From positions 1 to 38,019 of the forward strand of contig NZ_QRBZ01000042.1 in assembly GCF_009833085.1 (NCBI RefSeq): a DNA stretch of 38,019 nt, written 5' to 3'. Positions 1-9,281 of the stretch are shown here, piece by piece. This DNA is from Nitrosomonas oligotropha (GTDB lineage Bacteria; Pseudomonadota; Gammaproteobacteria; Burkholderiales; Nitrosomonadaceae). A program made the position numbers and the translations under genes. Under the pieces are notes generated by a model, which saw only the letters and a program-made list of their open reading frames with translations, did no database searches and had not been told where the DNA came from. Each line of letters starts with the position of its first letter. Within the stretch, counting starts at the first letter, position 1.

Positions 1-37
1 AGTTTTTTAAATTTTTGGGGACTGCAGGTAAAAAAAA

Positions 38-87
38 AAAAAACCGGCCGGACACATCCACTAGTGGATGTGTCCGGCCGTTTTTTT
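38..87. terminator. Bidirectional intrinsic terminator built on a 36-bp perfect palindrome
   Basis: Positions 45-80 form a perfect palindrome centred on CTAG at 61-64. It is preceded by an A-run (30-43) and followed by a T-run (81-87), so either transcript would carry a GC-rich hairpin followed by U residues. It lies 30 bp beyond the stop of the minus-strand cupredoxin gene and would end the copper operon on that strand. A gene arriving from the left would use the other direction. The arms run almost without a loop, which is unusual for an intrinsic terminator. Confidence 0.85.
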
Positions 88-116
88 ATTGCTGAACTGA
101 TCGATTGTTACTGAAT

Positions 117-1106
117 TTAATCAGCTTTCTTTGTGCGAAACGGGATTTTCTTGAACAGTGGTATGCACAGTAGTCCGATAAGCGCGCCAATCAGCATCAT
201 GCCGTAGTTCTGGAAATTATTATTGGTGAATGCCGTGATTTGCCGCACCATTGCGCTTTGCTCGGCTTTATCCGAGGCCTTGGGCAGATTTTCCGCTTCG
301 TAAGTATCGTTGATGTTATAAGGTGTTACACCGGGAATACTCGGTATGTTCTCGGATCCTTTTCCAACCACCAGTTGGGCTTTCATGCCTTTTTCCATGT
401 GATGGGAAATGTCGCAATGGACGAGAAAGGTATCGTCCGATCCCGGTACGATGATGGTGCCGGTGACCGTTTTGGGTCCGGTTACTTCCAGGTGGAACAT
501 GCCATATTTATATAGGTATTTGGGTAATCCGTGCATCATGAATTGGTGCCGGATATTATCTTCGTTGACAAAGTGCCAGGTGACTTTGGAGCAAGGCTTG
601 ACGTGCCATTGCTGTTGATCGAAGGCAAAAGCGGTACCGGGAAATTTGGCGGAATATTTTCTGCCGGCGCGCACGGTAATTTCCACTTCCTCGGAAATGC
701 TCTTACAGCTGCTGGGCAGTTTGTCGAGGTTTTGCCCCATGATCATGGTGCCTTCGTGATCCATAATATGGTCATGATCCATATGGTGATGGTGCTGCCC
801 ATCGCCGTGCTCGGCGGATTGCGCGCTGATGTCATGGGCACTGTGATCAGCATGCTGATCCGCGCTAATGTCATGCGTATCACTATGATCATGCGCACTG
901 TGGTCATGAATGCTCTGATCATGCGCGCTGTGATCATGACCGCTATGATCCTCGGCCTGCTGCTTCTCGACCGCTGCCGGAGCCTGATTCACGCCGTGAC
1001 CGCTATGATCATGTTCACCGCCGTTTGTTTTTTGCTGAGCAATGGCGTTCGAACCGATTGCAAGAATTCCGGCAAGTAAGAAAGTAGTGGTTGTCGTTTT
1101 TATCAT
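117..1106 (-). CDS. His-rich, membrane-anchored cupredoxin (plastocyanin-like) protein
   Basis: 329 residues. It has a signal peptide with likely cleavage after AIA at residue 23, then a very His-rich linker at residues 32-117 (23 histidines in 86 residues, mostly HDHS-type repeats). A single cupredoxin domain follows at about 135-250, and a C-terminal membrane segment at about 300-320 ends in a basic tail. Type-1 copper ligands are visible: His187, Cys231, His236 and Met241, in the spacing C-x4-H-x4-M. The His-rich arm probably binds or buffers copper, and the cupredoxin probably carries electrons in the periplasm. The start ATG overlaps the stop of the upstream multicopper oxidase (ATGA), so the two are translationally coupled and the protein is likely that enzyme's redox partner or copper donor. 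The physiological role is inferred. Confidence 0.85.
   Translation of the reverse strand: MIKTTTTTFLLAGILAIGSNAIAQQKTNGGEHDHSGHGVNQAPAAVEKQQAEDHSGHDHSAHDQSIHDHSAHDHSDTHDISADQHADHSAHDISAQSAEHGDGQHHHHMDHDHIMDHEGTMIMGQNLDKLPSSCKSISEEVEITVRAGRKYSAKFPGTAFAFDQQQWHVKPCSKVTWHFVNEDNIRHQFMMHGLPKYLYKYGMFHLEVTGPKTVTGTIIVPGSDDTFLVHCDISHHMEKGMKAQLVVGKGSENIPSIPGVTPYNINDTYEAENLPKASDKAEQSAMVRQITAFTNNNFQNYGMMLIGALIGLLCIPLFKKIPFRTKKAD
756..1013 (-). repeat. Degenerate repeat encoding the His-rich linker
   Basis: This internal repetitive stretch of the cupredoxin gene encodes residues 32-117. Short related units built on GATCAT and GCGCACTGTG-like words recur imperfectly and encode HDHSAHD-type motifs. Such tracts vary in length by slippage, so linker length may differ between strains. 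The long open frame on the opposite strand here is only the mirror of this repeat. Confidence 0.7.
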
Positions 1107-2812
1107 TTTTGGTTACCCCCTTTGGTTCCTTTTAGGCGGGAAACTGCCGCAATAGCGCTTTGTTTGATTTGCTCCCGTTTGGCGAAAATCAGATAAATAA
1201 CCAGTCCTATCAACAGACCGATCACACCATTCAACAATGAGGTCTGTGCTTGTGCACTGAGACTGGTTTGCCCGCCGGGTGAACCGAGGCTGGACCATTC
1301 ATCCAGATCCTGCCAGACCGGAATTCTTCTTTCGTAATATTCCTTGGTAAAGAATTTATTGAGATCAATACCGAAGTGACTGACTTTCGGCAGGCCGCTA
1401 TCGTTCAGGTAGGATTTGTAAACGATTGAACTCATGCTGCCGCCTTCGGCCATGCCGTTGGTGGTAATCCCTTTTTCCCGGTGATCGTGAATCAACCAAT
1501 CGCCTTCGCCGTAACTGTGTTTTCCATCGTTGACGGTTTCCAGTTTTAGGTCGAGGCGTTGTGCTGGGGCCATGTCGAATACGTCGCGCATGATTTGAGC
1601 GACCGGGTTATGTTCTACGCCGTCGTAATGCGTGATCGTGGCATGATGACCGTGCGTATGGACGGCGATCAGTTCGCCGCCACTGTTGAGCAGACGTAAT
1701 TTTATTTTTTGATCGGGTTCAACGATGATCAGCGATTCTCTTAATGTGTAAGGAAACGACAAACCGTTCAGAGTGTAATAATCCTCGGTTGCATCGGTGA
1801 TGTCATAGCGTTGATTCATGTCGCGCGCGATGAGGCGCGGATCGTTGTATTTCTGTGTGATTGCACTGAGTTCTTTATCCATTGCGTGATAGTGCAGATC
1901 GTATTCCTGATCGAAATTTTCACGCACGGCAACGGAAGAGTGGCGGACATGACCCGCGCCGATATTCAGCGTCTGCAACCAGTTATTCGGTCTGTTTTCT
2001 TCAACCACGATCATGCCAGCCAGTCCCATCGCCAAGTGGGTATGCGTTTGCACGTGGCAATGATAAAACATGGTACCCGGCTGACGCGCCTGAAATTCAT
2101 AGATGCGCCGCTCGCCCGGCATCAATTCTTTCTCGCTGGTTTGCGGTACGCCGTCATTGCCGCCATGATCTTTATGCGAGAAGGGATGATCCACACCGTG
2201 CAGATGGATACTGTGGGGGAAGTAGTGCGTGTTTTCCAGTACGATTTGAACGATATCACCCACTTCAACCCGGATCACGGGTGAGGGCAGGCGCAATAGG
2301 GGGTTAGCACGGACACTTTCAAAATTCTCGGTCGACATGCCGCTGGTTTTCGGTGCAAATACCCAAGCACCCGGTTGTACACCCGGAGCGATGTCGAACG
2401 TTGGCACCAAGCCGGGAAAATCGGGCGATTTGCCATTCAATTCCATGATTTCCAATTTGATGACAATCCGGTCGGGGTCACCGTCGCCGTCCAGATCGTC
2501 AGTTTTGATGATGGCATCCGGCGAAAGGCCGGTTTTCATCAAGGTATCCATGGAAACGTGATTGGTTCCTTTGACTGCCGCTGCGATCCAGGCGGGATTG
2601 TCCGGACTGCAACCGGGCGACGCTGCAATTTTTACGCCATCAATTTCCTGAGCTTCCCGCCATGCCGGTGAAATCTTAGGATCGCACATGGGCTCTGCGG
2701 TTAACGCGGCCGGATCAACTTTCACTGTTTCCGGCAGTTTCAGCGATGCCTGGACCGCTGCTGACGACAGCAATGAAACAATCAATAGGGCAATAACAAT
2801 ACGAATAGGCAT
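1103..2812 (-). CDS. Two-domain multicopper oxidase, membrane-anchored
   Basis: 569 residues with a signal peptide (cleavage near residue 22). A segment at 104-118 has a Ca-binding-like DxDxDGDxD loop. Domain 1 has HLHG at 203-206 and HCH at 251-253, followed by Cys252-x4-His257-x4-Met262, a complete type-1 copper set. Domain 2 has HTHGH at 385-389 and HDH at 442-444. The eight histidines of four HxH pairs needed for a trinuclear copper centre are therefore present. The type-1 site lies in domain 1, unlike three-domain laccases, which carry it in the last domain. This fits the two-domain oxidases known from Nitrosomonas and relatives. A C-terminal membrane helix at about 530-550 tethers it. 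It should couple oxidation of a small substrate or Cu(I) to reduction of O2. The substrate cannot be read from sequence. It is the first gene of the operon with the cupredoxin. Confidence 0.9.
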   Translation of the reverse strand: MPIRIVIALLIVSLLSSAAVQASLKLPETVKVDPAALTAEPMCDPKISPAWREAQEIDGVKIAASPGCSPDNPAWIAAAVKGTNHVSMDTLMKTGLSPDAIIKTDDLDGDGDPDRIVIKLEIMELNGKSPDFPGLVPTFDIAPGVQPGAWVFAPKTSGMSTENFESVRANPLLRLPSPVIRVEVGDIVQIVLENTHYFPHSIHLHGVDHPFSHKDHGGNDGVPQTSEKELMPGERRIYEFQARQPGTMFYHCHVQTHTHLAMGLAGMIVVEENRPNNWLQTLNIGAGHVRHSSVAVRENFDQEYDLHYHAMDKELSAITQKYNDPRLIARDMNQRYDITDATEDYYTLNGLSFPYTLRESLIIVEPDQKIKLRLLNSGGELIAVHTHGHHATITHYDGVEHNPVAQIMRDVFDMAPAQRLDLKLETVNDGKHSYGEGDWLIHDHREKGITTNGMAEGGSMSSIVYKSYLNDSGLPKVSHFGIDLNKFFTKEYYERRIPVWQDLDEWSSLGSPGGQTSLSAQAQTSLLNGVIGLLIGLVIYLIFAKREQIKQSAIAAVSRLKGTKGGNQK

Positions 2813-3115
2813 ATTAACGCACCTTTAAAATTTATCGAGTATTAAAAATAAATATGGCTGATCAGATCAAGCAGTTTTAATACGACGGGTATCAGTTCAA
2901 TAGTCAGATCTAACGGCTATGACAGAACTGTAGGCACAAACACTTAATTGTGTATTTGCTGGCAGGTAAAATTATGAGGAATATCTTATCTTCATATATG
3001 CAATACTTCTACATTATCCGTCAAGCTACCATGAGCGGCTATTATACAGAACCCAATTCTGCTTTTGTGGTTTTTCCATAGTGAATAGAATTTTGAATTT
3101 TTAATTTTTGAAGTA
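2813..3115. other. Divergent intergenic region between copper operon and RND operon
   Basis: This AT-rich 303-bp spacer holds the 5' regions of the minus-strand multicopper oxidase and the plus-strand efflux adaptor. No gene, tRNA or strong palindrome was found. It must contain both promoters, but no -35/-10 pair stands out enough to call. Confidence 0.5.
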
Positions 3116-4348
3116 ATGACTCGAGTGATAATCCCCCGTTTTTTAACTTTTTTCGACCACCGCTATTCACAATTTCCACGAACCGCCGGAATCGGTCAGC
3201 AGGGATGCGTCAATTTCTGCTGTTATGCTTTAATGGCTTTGTTGCTGATGGCATGTAACGGTAACAAACCTGCGCAACCGGCACCCAGTAAAGATCAAGC
3301 GATACCAGCCACGATTGTGATTGTACAACCGGTGATAGCGCCGGTCAGCCTGGAAACGATCGCGCAAACCGAAGGCGCCAAGGAAATTGAAATCCGTCCG
3401 CGCGTGGGCGGTATTTTGCTCAAGCGGTTGTATACCGAAGGGATGGCTGTGGAAGCCGGACAGCCGTTATTTTTGATCGATCCGGAACCGTTTCAGAACG
3501 CTTTGGCGGAAGCCAAGGCGGCGCTGCAAGAACAGAATGTGCGGGTACTGCGCGCGAAAAGCGATGAAGACCGGCAACGGCAGTTGTTAGCGGAAAATTT
3601 TGTCAGTCAACGCGCCTATGACTTGGCTAAGGCCGATCTGGCGATTGCCGCGGCCGCTTTGCAGGCAGCCAAAGTCCGTGTGCAGCAGGCGGAACTCAAT
3701 CTTTCCTATACAACTGTCAGAGCGCCGGAAAAGGGTGTCACAGGCCGTTCGCAATTGTCCGAAGGCACGCTGGTATCAGCCAATAGCAGCTTGCTGACGA
3801 CCTTGACGCAATTATCGCCGATCTGGGTGAGATTCAGTTTCGCGGATAATGAAGTCGCTGGGTTGGGCGGGCACTTAAGCGAAAAAAATGTGCATCGTGT
3901 AACAATGATTCTGCCGGATGGATCGGAATATCAGAAAGAAGGAAAAATCAATTTTGCCGCGAGTAAAATCGATCCGCAGCTCGGTACGCAGCAATTGCGC
4001 GCAACCTTTGCCAATGAAGATCAGCGCGTGTTTCCCGGGCAATTTGTCCGGATACGGGTCACCGCCGGGGAACCTAGGGCTGTTTTCATGGTGCCGCAGG
4101 TGGCCGTGCTGACTTCGGACAGAGGACGTTTTGTCTATGTGCTGAACGACAACAATGAAGCCACACAACGCTCCGTTATCGTGGATAACTGGATGGGGAA
4201 AGACTGGATTGTTCTGGAAGGATTGCAAACCGGTGATCGTGTGGTGGTTGACAATCTCATCAAACTGATGCCGGGCAAAAAGATCGAGCCGCAACTGCGG
4301 GATCAGTCTCTTTCCTTACAACCGGGCGCAGACTCTATCAATAACTAG
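3116..4348 (+). CDS. RND efflux periplasmic adaptor (membrane fusion protein), putative lipoprotein
   Basis: 410 residues. A hydrophobic stretch ending in a LLMAC lipobox near residue 47 suggests a lipoprotein signal, which is long if the first ATG is the true start. The family order follows: a lipoyl-like half around residues 90-125, a coiled-coil hairpin rich in Ala, Glu and Gln at about 125-200 (the part that meets the outer-membrane channel), the second lipoyl half, then beta-barrel and membrane-proximal domains to about 390. It lies 11 nt upstream of the pump gene, so the two form one operon. No TolC-like outer-membrane gene is adjacent, so a channel encoded elsewhere must be used. The closest family is the AcrA/MexA/MdtA type. 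The cargo is not predictable. Confidence 0.88.
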   Translation: MTRVIIPRFLTFFDHRYSQFPRTAGIGQQGCVNFCCYALMALLLMACNGNKPAQPAPSKDQAIPATIVIVQPVIAPVSLETIAQTEGAKEIEIRPRVGGILLKRLYTEGMAVEAGQPLFLIDPEPFQNALAEAKAALQEQNVRVLRAKSDEDRQRQLLAENFVSQRAYDLAKADLAIAAAALQAAKVRVQQAELNLSYTTVRAPEKGVTGRSQLSEGTLVSANSSLLTTLTQLSPIWVRFSFADNEVAGLGGHLSEKNVHRVTMILPDGSEYQKEGKINFAASKIDPQLGTQQLRATFANEDQRVFPGQFVRIRVTAGEPRAVFMVPQVAVLTSDRGRFVYVLNDNNEATQRSVIVDNWMGKDWIVLEGLQTGDRVVVDNLIKLMPGKKIEPQLRDQSLSLQPGADSINN

Positions 4349-4359
4349 CAACAGCATTC

Positions 4360-7300
4360 ATGGCTCAATTTTTTATTACCCGGCCGATTTTCGCATCGGT
4401 ATTGTCGATCATTATCGTTTTAGCCGGATTGGCGGCGGCTACGCAATTACCGGTTGAACAATATCCGAAAATCACGCCGCCGACGGTTATCGTAACCGCA
4501 ACCTTCCCGGGCGCGAATGCCGACACGATGATCAAAACGGTGGCTGCGCCGATTGAGGAGAAACTCAGCGCCATTGAAGGTTTGCTGTATTTTAGCTCGA
4601 GTGCGGATTCCAGCGGACGGTTGACCATTACCATCACATTTGAAATCGGCACTGACATAGACCGCGCCACGTTCAATGTCAGCAATGAAATCAACACGGC
4701 ATTGGCGCGTTTGCCCGATGAAGTCAGACGCTCGGGTATTACCGTGCAGAAGCGCTCGAACGATCTGCTGCTGGTCTTTGCCGTGACTTCAAAGGATCCC
4801 AAACATACCACGCTGTTTCTGAGCAACTTCATCACCAATAACCTTCTCGATGATTTGCGGCGCGCAACCGGTGTTGGCGAAGCGCGGATTTTCGGTGCGC
4901 AGGATTACTCCATGCGCATTTGGCTGCGGCCCGACCGGATGGCGCAGCTAGGCATCACCACCAGCGATATCGCGAATGCCATCCGCACGCAGAATGCGCA
5001 GCAGGCCGTCGGTAAAATCGGCCAGGAGCCTGCGCTTGCGGATCAGCAATTGGTCTATACCGTAACCGCGAAAGGCCGGTTACTGGAACCGGAAGAGTTT
5101 GAAAATATTATCTTGCGCTCGGACGGGCCACGTGGCGTGCTGTATCTCAAGGACGTGGCGCGCATTGAACTGGGCGCGCAGGATTATTCTGCGCAGACTT
5201 TGCTGAATGGTGAACCGGGCTTGGGGGTCGGCATTTTCCTGCGCACCGGCACCAACGCGCTGGAAACCGCTGCGGCGGTGAAAGCCCGCATGAATGAACT
5301 GAAGCATTATTTTCCCGAGGGTTTGGAATACTTTATTTCGTATGACACCAGCGTATTTGTGAAAGCGTCTATCTGGGAAGTGGTGAAAACACTGGGTGAA
5401 GCGATGCTGCTGGTGGTTCTGGTGGTGTATGTATTTTTGCAGAGCTGGCGGGCGACGTTGATTCCGATTATTGCCATACCGATTTCCTTGATCGGTACTT
5501 TTGCCGGACTGTGGTTGCTCGGGTACTCGATCAATACGCTGACGCTGTTTGCGATGGTGCTGTCGATCGGGATTGTGGTCGATGATGCGATCGTCGTGCT
5601 GGAAAATATCGAGCGTTTGATGTCGCAGGAGAATCTATCACCGGTCGATGCCGCCATCAAGGCGATGCGGCAAGTATCGAGCGCGGTGGTGGCGATGACG
5701 ATGGTTCTGGCGGCGGTTTTTATTCCGGTGGCTTTTCTAGGCGGTATTGCCGGTGAGCTGTACCAGCAGTTTGCCGTGACGGTGGCGGTGGCCGCGGTGA
5801 TTTCCGGCATTGTGGCATTGACTCTGACACCGACACTGTGCGCAGTTTTACTGCGCTCCTCACATCGGCGCTCGGTCTTTTTTGATTGGTTTAATGATCA
5901 CTTTGAGCGTGTGCGCAGGTTGTATGTCGATACGGTCGGTTTGAGCCTGCGCCATAGCGGCCGGAGCATATTGCTGTTTGTGGTGATGATTGCCGGTCTG
6001 GCTTATCTGGTCAAAAACATCCCAGATAGTTTTGTGCCGCCGGAAGATCAAGGATATGTCATCGCGGCGGTCATCCTGCCCGACGGTGCAACGCTGGCGC
6101 GAACAACCAAGACGGCCAACGCCATCAGTACCGAGATGGGCAAGGAACCCGCCGTGGCCTTTCAGTTTGCCGTGAACGGACTGGATTTCATTGGCGGCGG
6201 TAATAAAACCAACGTGTCGACCATGTTTGTGCGGTTGAAAGATTGGTCGGAACGCACGACGACGGCAGCCGATATTGTCGGTAAGCTTTTCCTGGTCGGT
6301 GCGCAGCAGCCGGATGGTCTGGCGATCGCGTTTAATCCGCCGGCGATACGCGGCTTGGGAAGTACCGGCGGGTTTGAGTTATATGTGCAAAGCCGCACCA
6401 ATTCGGATACCGCGCAATTGACCGCCGTGGTGAATGAGTTGATGCAAGCGTTGAAGCAAGATCCCAAACTGGCCAGCGTCAATACTTTTTTACGTTCGAC
6501 GGTGCCGCAATATTTTATTGAAGTCGATGAAGCCAAAGCGATCACACAAGGCGTTCCCATTTCGGAAATCTATGCCACGTTGCAAAGTACCATGGGATCC
6601 TTTTACGTAAACGACTTTAACCGCTCCGGACGGACCTATCGTGTGCAATTGCAGGCGGAGGCGGCTTATCGCATGACAGCGGAAGATTTAGGGAAAGTGT
6701 ACGTGCGGGCGCAATCCGGCGCGATGATTCCCCTGTCGGCGCTGAGCAAGGTAAAGCATATCGCCGGTGCGGAGCAATTGGAGCGTTTTAATGGATTACT
6801 GTCGGCCAAAATAGTCGGCAGTGCTGCGCATGGCGTCAGTTCCGGCGAAGCGATTGCATTGGTTGAGCGTATCGCCGCCGAGACGTTGCCGGAAGGGTAT
6901 CAAATCGCCTGGACCGGTACCGCATTCCAGGAAAAGAAAATGGGTTCGGCGGCGATTTTCGCTTTCAGTTTGGCGGTGGTGATGGTTTTTCTGATTCTTG
7001 CGGCGCAATTTGAAACCTGGGCCTTGCCGCTGGCGGTCATCATGGCGATTCCATTCGCAATGGTTGGCGCGCTGGTGGCGATTCTACTGCGCGATATGCC
7101 CAACGATATTTATTTTCAGATCGGTATGGTGACGTTAATCGGGTTAACCGCAAAGAACGCCATTCTTTTGGTTGAATTCGCCAGCCAGAAAATGAAAGAG
7201 GGGATGAGCATTCAGGAAGCGGCTATTCAATCGGCGCAATTGCGTTTCCGGCCTATTGTCATGACGTCGATGGCGTTCATACTGGGCGTGGTGCCTTTGG

Positions 7301-7518
7301 TGATCGCCACCGGCGCCGGTTCGGCGGCGCGTCAATCGATGGGGACCGGTGTTTTTGGCGGAATGATCATGGCCACTTGCGTGGCGACGATATTCGTACC
7401 GTTGTTTTTTTCCTGGTTTGTGCGCAATCAGAAAAGCATGTCAGCTGAAACCCGGCAGAATGCGGTGCGGCAATCCGCAGCATTGTCTTACAAACCCATC
7501 AAGAAACCCCGGGAGTAG
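4360..7518 (+). CDS. RND family efflux pump, HAE1 (AcrB-like) permease
   Basis: 1052 residues, the usual size for AcrB/MexB-like pumps. It begins with a short cytoplasmic MAQFFITRPIFA and the first membrane helix, followed by a large periplasmic porter loop, helices 2-7, a second porter loop and helices 8-12. The proton-relay aspartate pair is visible in IGIVVDDAIVVLENIER (TM4, near residue 408), and the relay lysine in GLTAKNAILLVEFA (TM10, near residue 930). It should export hydrophobic or amphiphilic compounds by proton antiport together with the adaptor encoded just upstream. The TM4 DD pair and hydrophobic porter match the HAE1 rather than the heavy-metal HME subgroup, so despite the neighbouring copper operon this is not predicted to be a CusA-type copper pump. 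Confidence 0.93.
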   Translation: MAQFFITRPIFASVLSIIIVLAGLAAATQLPVEQYPKITPPTVIVTATFPGANADTMIKTVAAPIEEKLSAIEGLLYFSSSADSSGRLTITITFEIGTDIDRATFNVSNEINTALARLPDEVRRSGITVQKRSNDLLLVFAVTSKDPKHTTLFLSNFITNNLLDDLRRATGVGEARIFGAQDYSMRIWLRPDRMAQLGITTSDIANAIRTQNAQQAVGKIGQEPALADQQLVYTVTAKGRLLEPEEFENIILRSDGPRGVLYLKDVARIELGAQDYSAQTLLNGEPGLGVGIFLRTGTNALETAAAVKARMNELKHYFPEGLEYFISYDTSVFVKASIWEVVKTLGEAMLLVVLVVYVFLQSWRATLIPIIAIPISLIGTFAGLWLLGYSINTLTLFAMVLSIGIVVDDAIVVLENIERLMSQENLSPVDAAIKAMRQVSSAVVAMTMVLAAVFIPVAFLGGIAGELYQQFAVTVAVAAVISGIVALTLTPTLCAVLLRSSHRRSVFFDWFNDHFERVRRLYVDTVGLSLRHSGRSILLFVVMIAGLAYLVKNIPDSFVPPEDQGYVIAAVILPDGATLARTTKTANAISTEMGKEPAVAFQFAVNGLDFIGGGNKTNVSTMFVRLKDWSERTTTAADIVGKLFLVGAQQPDGLAIAFNPPAIRGLGSTGGFELYVQSRTNSDTAQLTAVVNELMQALKQDPKLASVNTFLRSTVPQYFIEVDEAKAITQGVPISEIYATLQSTMGSFYVNDFNRSGRTYRVQLQAEAAYRMTAEDLGKVYVRAQSGAMIPLSALSKVKHIAGAEQLERFNGLLSAKIVGSAAHGVSSGEAIALVERIAAETLPEGYQIAWTGTAFQEKKMGSAAIFAFSLAVVMVFLILAAQFETWALPLAVIMAIPFAMVGALVAILLRDMPNDIYFQIGMVTLIGLTAKNAILLVEFASQKMKEGMSIQEAAIQSAQLRFRPIVMTSMAFILGVVPLVIATGAGSAARQSMGTGVFGGMIMATCVATIFVPLFFSWFVRNQKSMSAETRQNAVRQSAALSYKPIKKPRE

Positions 7519-7586
7519 TTTATTGGCAGCGCTGAAACCGTAGGTGCCCCTGCGAACGGAATGCGAATTCGGCTACAATCGCACCT

Positions 7587-9281
7587 ATGAATTTAAGCAA
7601 AACGAAAATACTGCAACCCATTCAGAAAAAACTGGGGAACACCAATATCATTCTGGTCGGTATGATGGGAGCCGGAAAAACGACTATTGGCAAAGCCTTG
7701 GCGAGTTCACTGGACAAGGAGTTCGTCGATTCCGATCATGAGATTCAGGAACGTACCGGGGTAAAAATTCCGGTCATTTTTGAGATTGAAGGCGAAGCCG
7801 GTTTTCGCAAACGGGAGTCGGAAGCGCTGCTTGAATTGACTAAGAAACAGAACATCATTTTAGCTACCGGCGGCGGCGCCATTTTGAATCCTGAAAACCG
7901 TCAATTGCTGAAGCGCAGCGGTATCGTGATCTATTTGCGTGCATCGGTTAACGATCTGTACCGGCGCACCCGCCACGATAAAAACCGGCCCTTGCTACAA
8001 ACACATAATTTGTACGCCCGATTGAATGAACTCTATGTGCAACGCGATGCGCTGTACCGCGAAACCGCCCATGTCATTATCGACAGCGGAAAACAAGGTG
8101 TGCGTTTTTTAGTGCAAAAACTGATTAACAAATTAATATCGATTGATTTCAACACTATCATGCAAGGTGATCAGAGCAATATTATGCAAACCATTACGGT
8201 TGATTTTACTCCGTCAGCGGAGAAGCGCAGTTATCCGATCCATATCGGACGCGGTATTCTGCAGCACATTGATTTGATCGTATCGTGCTTGCCGCAAAAG
8301 CGCGTCGCTATCGTCAGCAATTCCACCGTGGCGCCGCTCTATCTGGAAAAACTGCAAACGGCGCTGGAAAAGCAGGGGGTTCGCACGATGCCGATTATTC
8401 TGCCGGACGGGGAAGCGCATAAAAACTGGGAAACGCTCAATATCATCTTCGATGCGCTGTTAAAAAATCACTGCGAACGGAATACCACGATATTGGCGCT
8501 CGGCGGCGGTGTGGTCGGCGATCTGACCGGATTCGCGGCAGCCACTTATTTGCGCGGCGTGCCTTTTATTCAGATTCCGACAACGCTGCTGGCGCAGGTG
8601 GATTCATCGGTGGGCGGTAAAACCGGCATCAATCATCCATTAGGTAAAAATATGATCGGTGCTTTTTATCAGCCGCTGATGGTATTGGCCGATAGCGCAA
8701 CGTTAAACACCTTGCCCGATCGAGAGTTGCGAGCGGGGCTGGCGGAAGTCATCAAATACGGTTTGATCCGCGATCCGGCCTTTTTCGATTGGCTGGAGCA
8801 AAATATGCACCGTTTACTGGCGCGCGATCCGGTGACCTTGAACGAGGCGATTCAGCGCAGTTGCGAAAATAAAGCGGAAATTGTCGCTGCGGACGAAAAG
8901 GAAAAGGGTATCCGGGCGTTGCTGAATCTGGGGCATACTTTCGGTCATGCGATTGAGAACGGCATGGGTTATGGCGTATGGCTGCATGGCGAGGCCGTGG
9001 CGGCCGGAACGGTCATGGCGGCGGAATTATCCCGGCGCATGAAGTTGATTGGCGAAGCGGATGTTCAGCGCATCCGCAAGATTTTTATCCAGGCCGGATT
9101 ACCGGTTGTCGCGCCGAAAATGCCCGCGGAGAAATATTTGGAATTGATGTTGCTGGATAAGAAAGTGGAATCCGGAAAAACGCGCTTTATTGTGCTGAAT
9201 CGCATCGGTGAAGCGGTGATGCGCGCGGATATCGCAGCCGCCGTTCTGAATGAAACCATCCTGGCTTGCATGGCGGAATGA
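7587..9281 (+). CDS. aroKB: Bifunctional shikimate kinase / 3-dehydroquinate synthase (AroK-AroB fusion)
   Basis: 564 residues in one open frame. Residues 1-185 are a complete shikimate kinase: P-loop GMMGAGKT near 25-32, the shikimate-binding DSD, FRKRE and TGGGAI, and the lid RP near residue 133. Residues about 200-564 are a complete 3-dehydroquinate synthase: [31 protein letters not shown] and the metal-site HGEAV. The enzymes catalyse steps 5 and 2 of the shikimate pathway. In many proteobacteria they are separate adjacent genes, but here no stop separates them. The joint at residues 186-200 holds two in-frame ATGs (8160 and 8184). The second is preceded by AAGGTGA at 8164-8170, so free AroB might also be made. 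A TACAAT -10-like box at 7574-7579 would place transcription start almost on the ATG, suggesting a leaderless message. The downstream HD-domain gene overlaps by 4 nt. Confidence 0.93.
   Translation: MNLSKTKILQPIQKKLGNTNIILVGMMGAGKTTIGKALASSLDKEFVDSDHEIQERTGVKIPVIFEIEGEAGFRKRESEALLELTKKQNIILATGGGAILNPENRQLLKRSGIVIYLRASVNDLYRRTRHDKNRPLLQTHNLYARLNELYVQRDALYRETAHVIIDSGKQGVRFLVQKLINKLISIDFNTIMQGDQSNIMQTITVDFTPSAEKRSYPIHIGRGILQHIDLIVSCLPQKRVAIVSNSTVAPLYLEKLQTALEKQGVRTMPIILPDGEAHKNWETLNIIFDALLKNHCERNTTILALGGGVVGDLTGFAAATYLRGVPFIQIPTTLLAQVDSSVGGKTGINHPLGKNMIGAFYQPLMVLADSATLNTLPDRELRAGLAEVIKYGLIRDPAFFDWLEQNMHRLLARDPVTLNEAIQRSCENKAEIVAADEKEKGIRALLNLGHTFGHAIENGMGYGVWLHGEAVAAGTVMAAELSRRMKLIGEADVQRIRKIFIQAGLPVVAPKMPAEKYLELMLLDKKVESGKTRFIVLNRIGEAVMRADIAAAVLNETILACMAE

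Noticed and set aside
531..1079. 182-codon plus-strand open frame opposite the cupredoxin gene
   Set aside because: It mirrors the His-rich repeat, reads as Met/Ile/Val-rich nonsense and has no family features. The minus frame has a signal peptide and copper ligands.
4360..7518. RND pump as a copper exporter (CusA-like)
   Set aside because: Its proximity to the copper operon is suggestive, but the TM4 DD motif and hydrophobic porter match HAE1 pumps, and the operon is separate and on the other strand.
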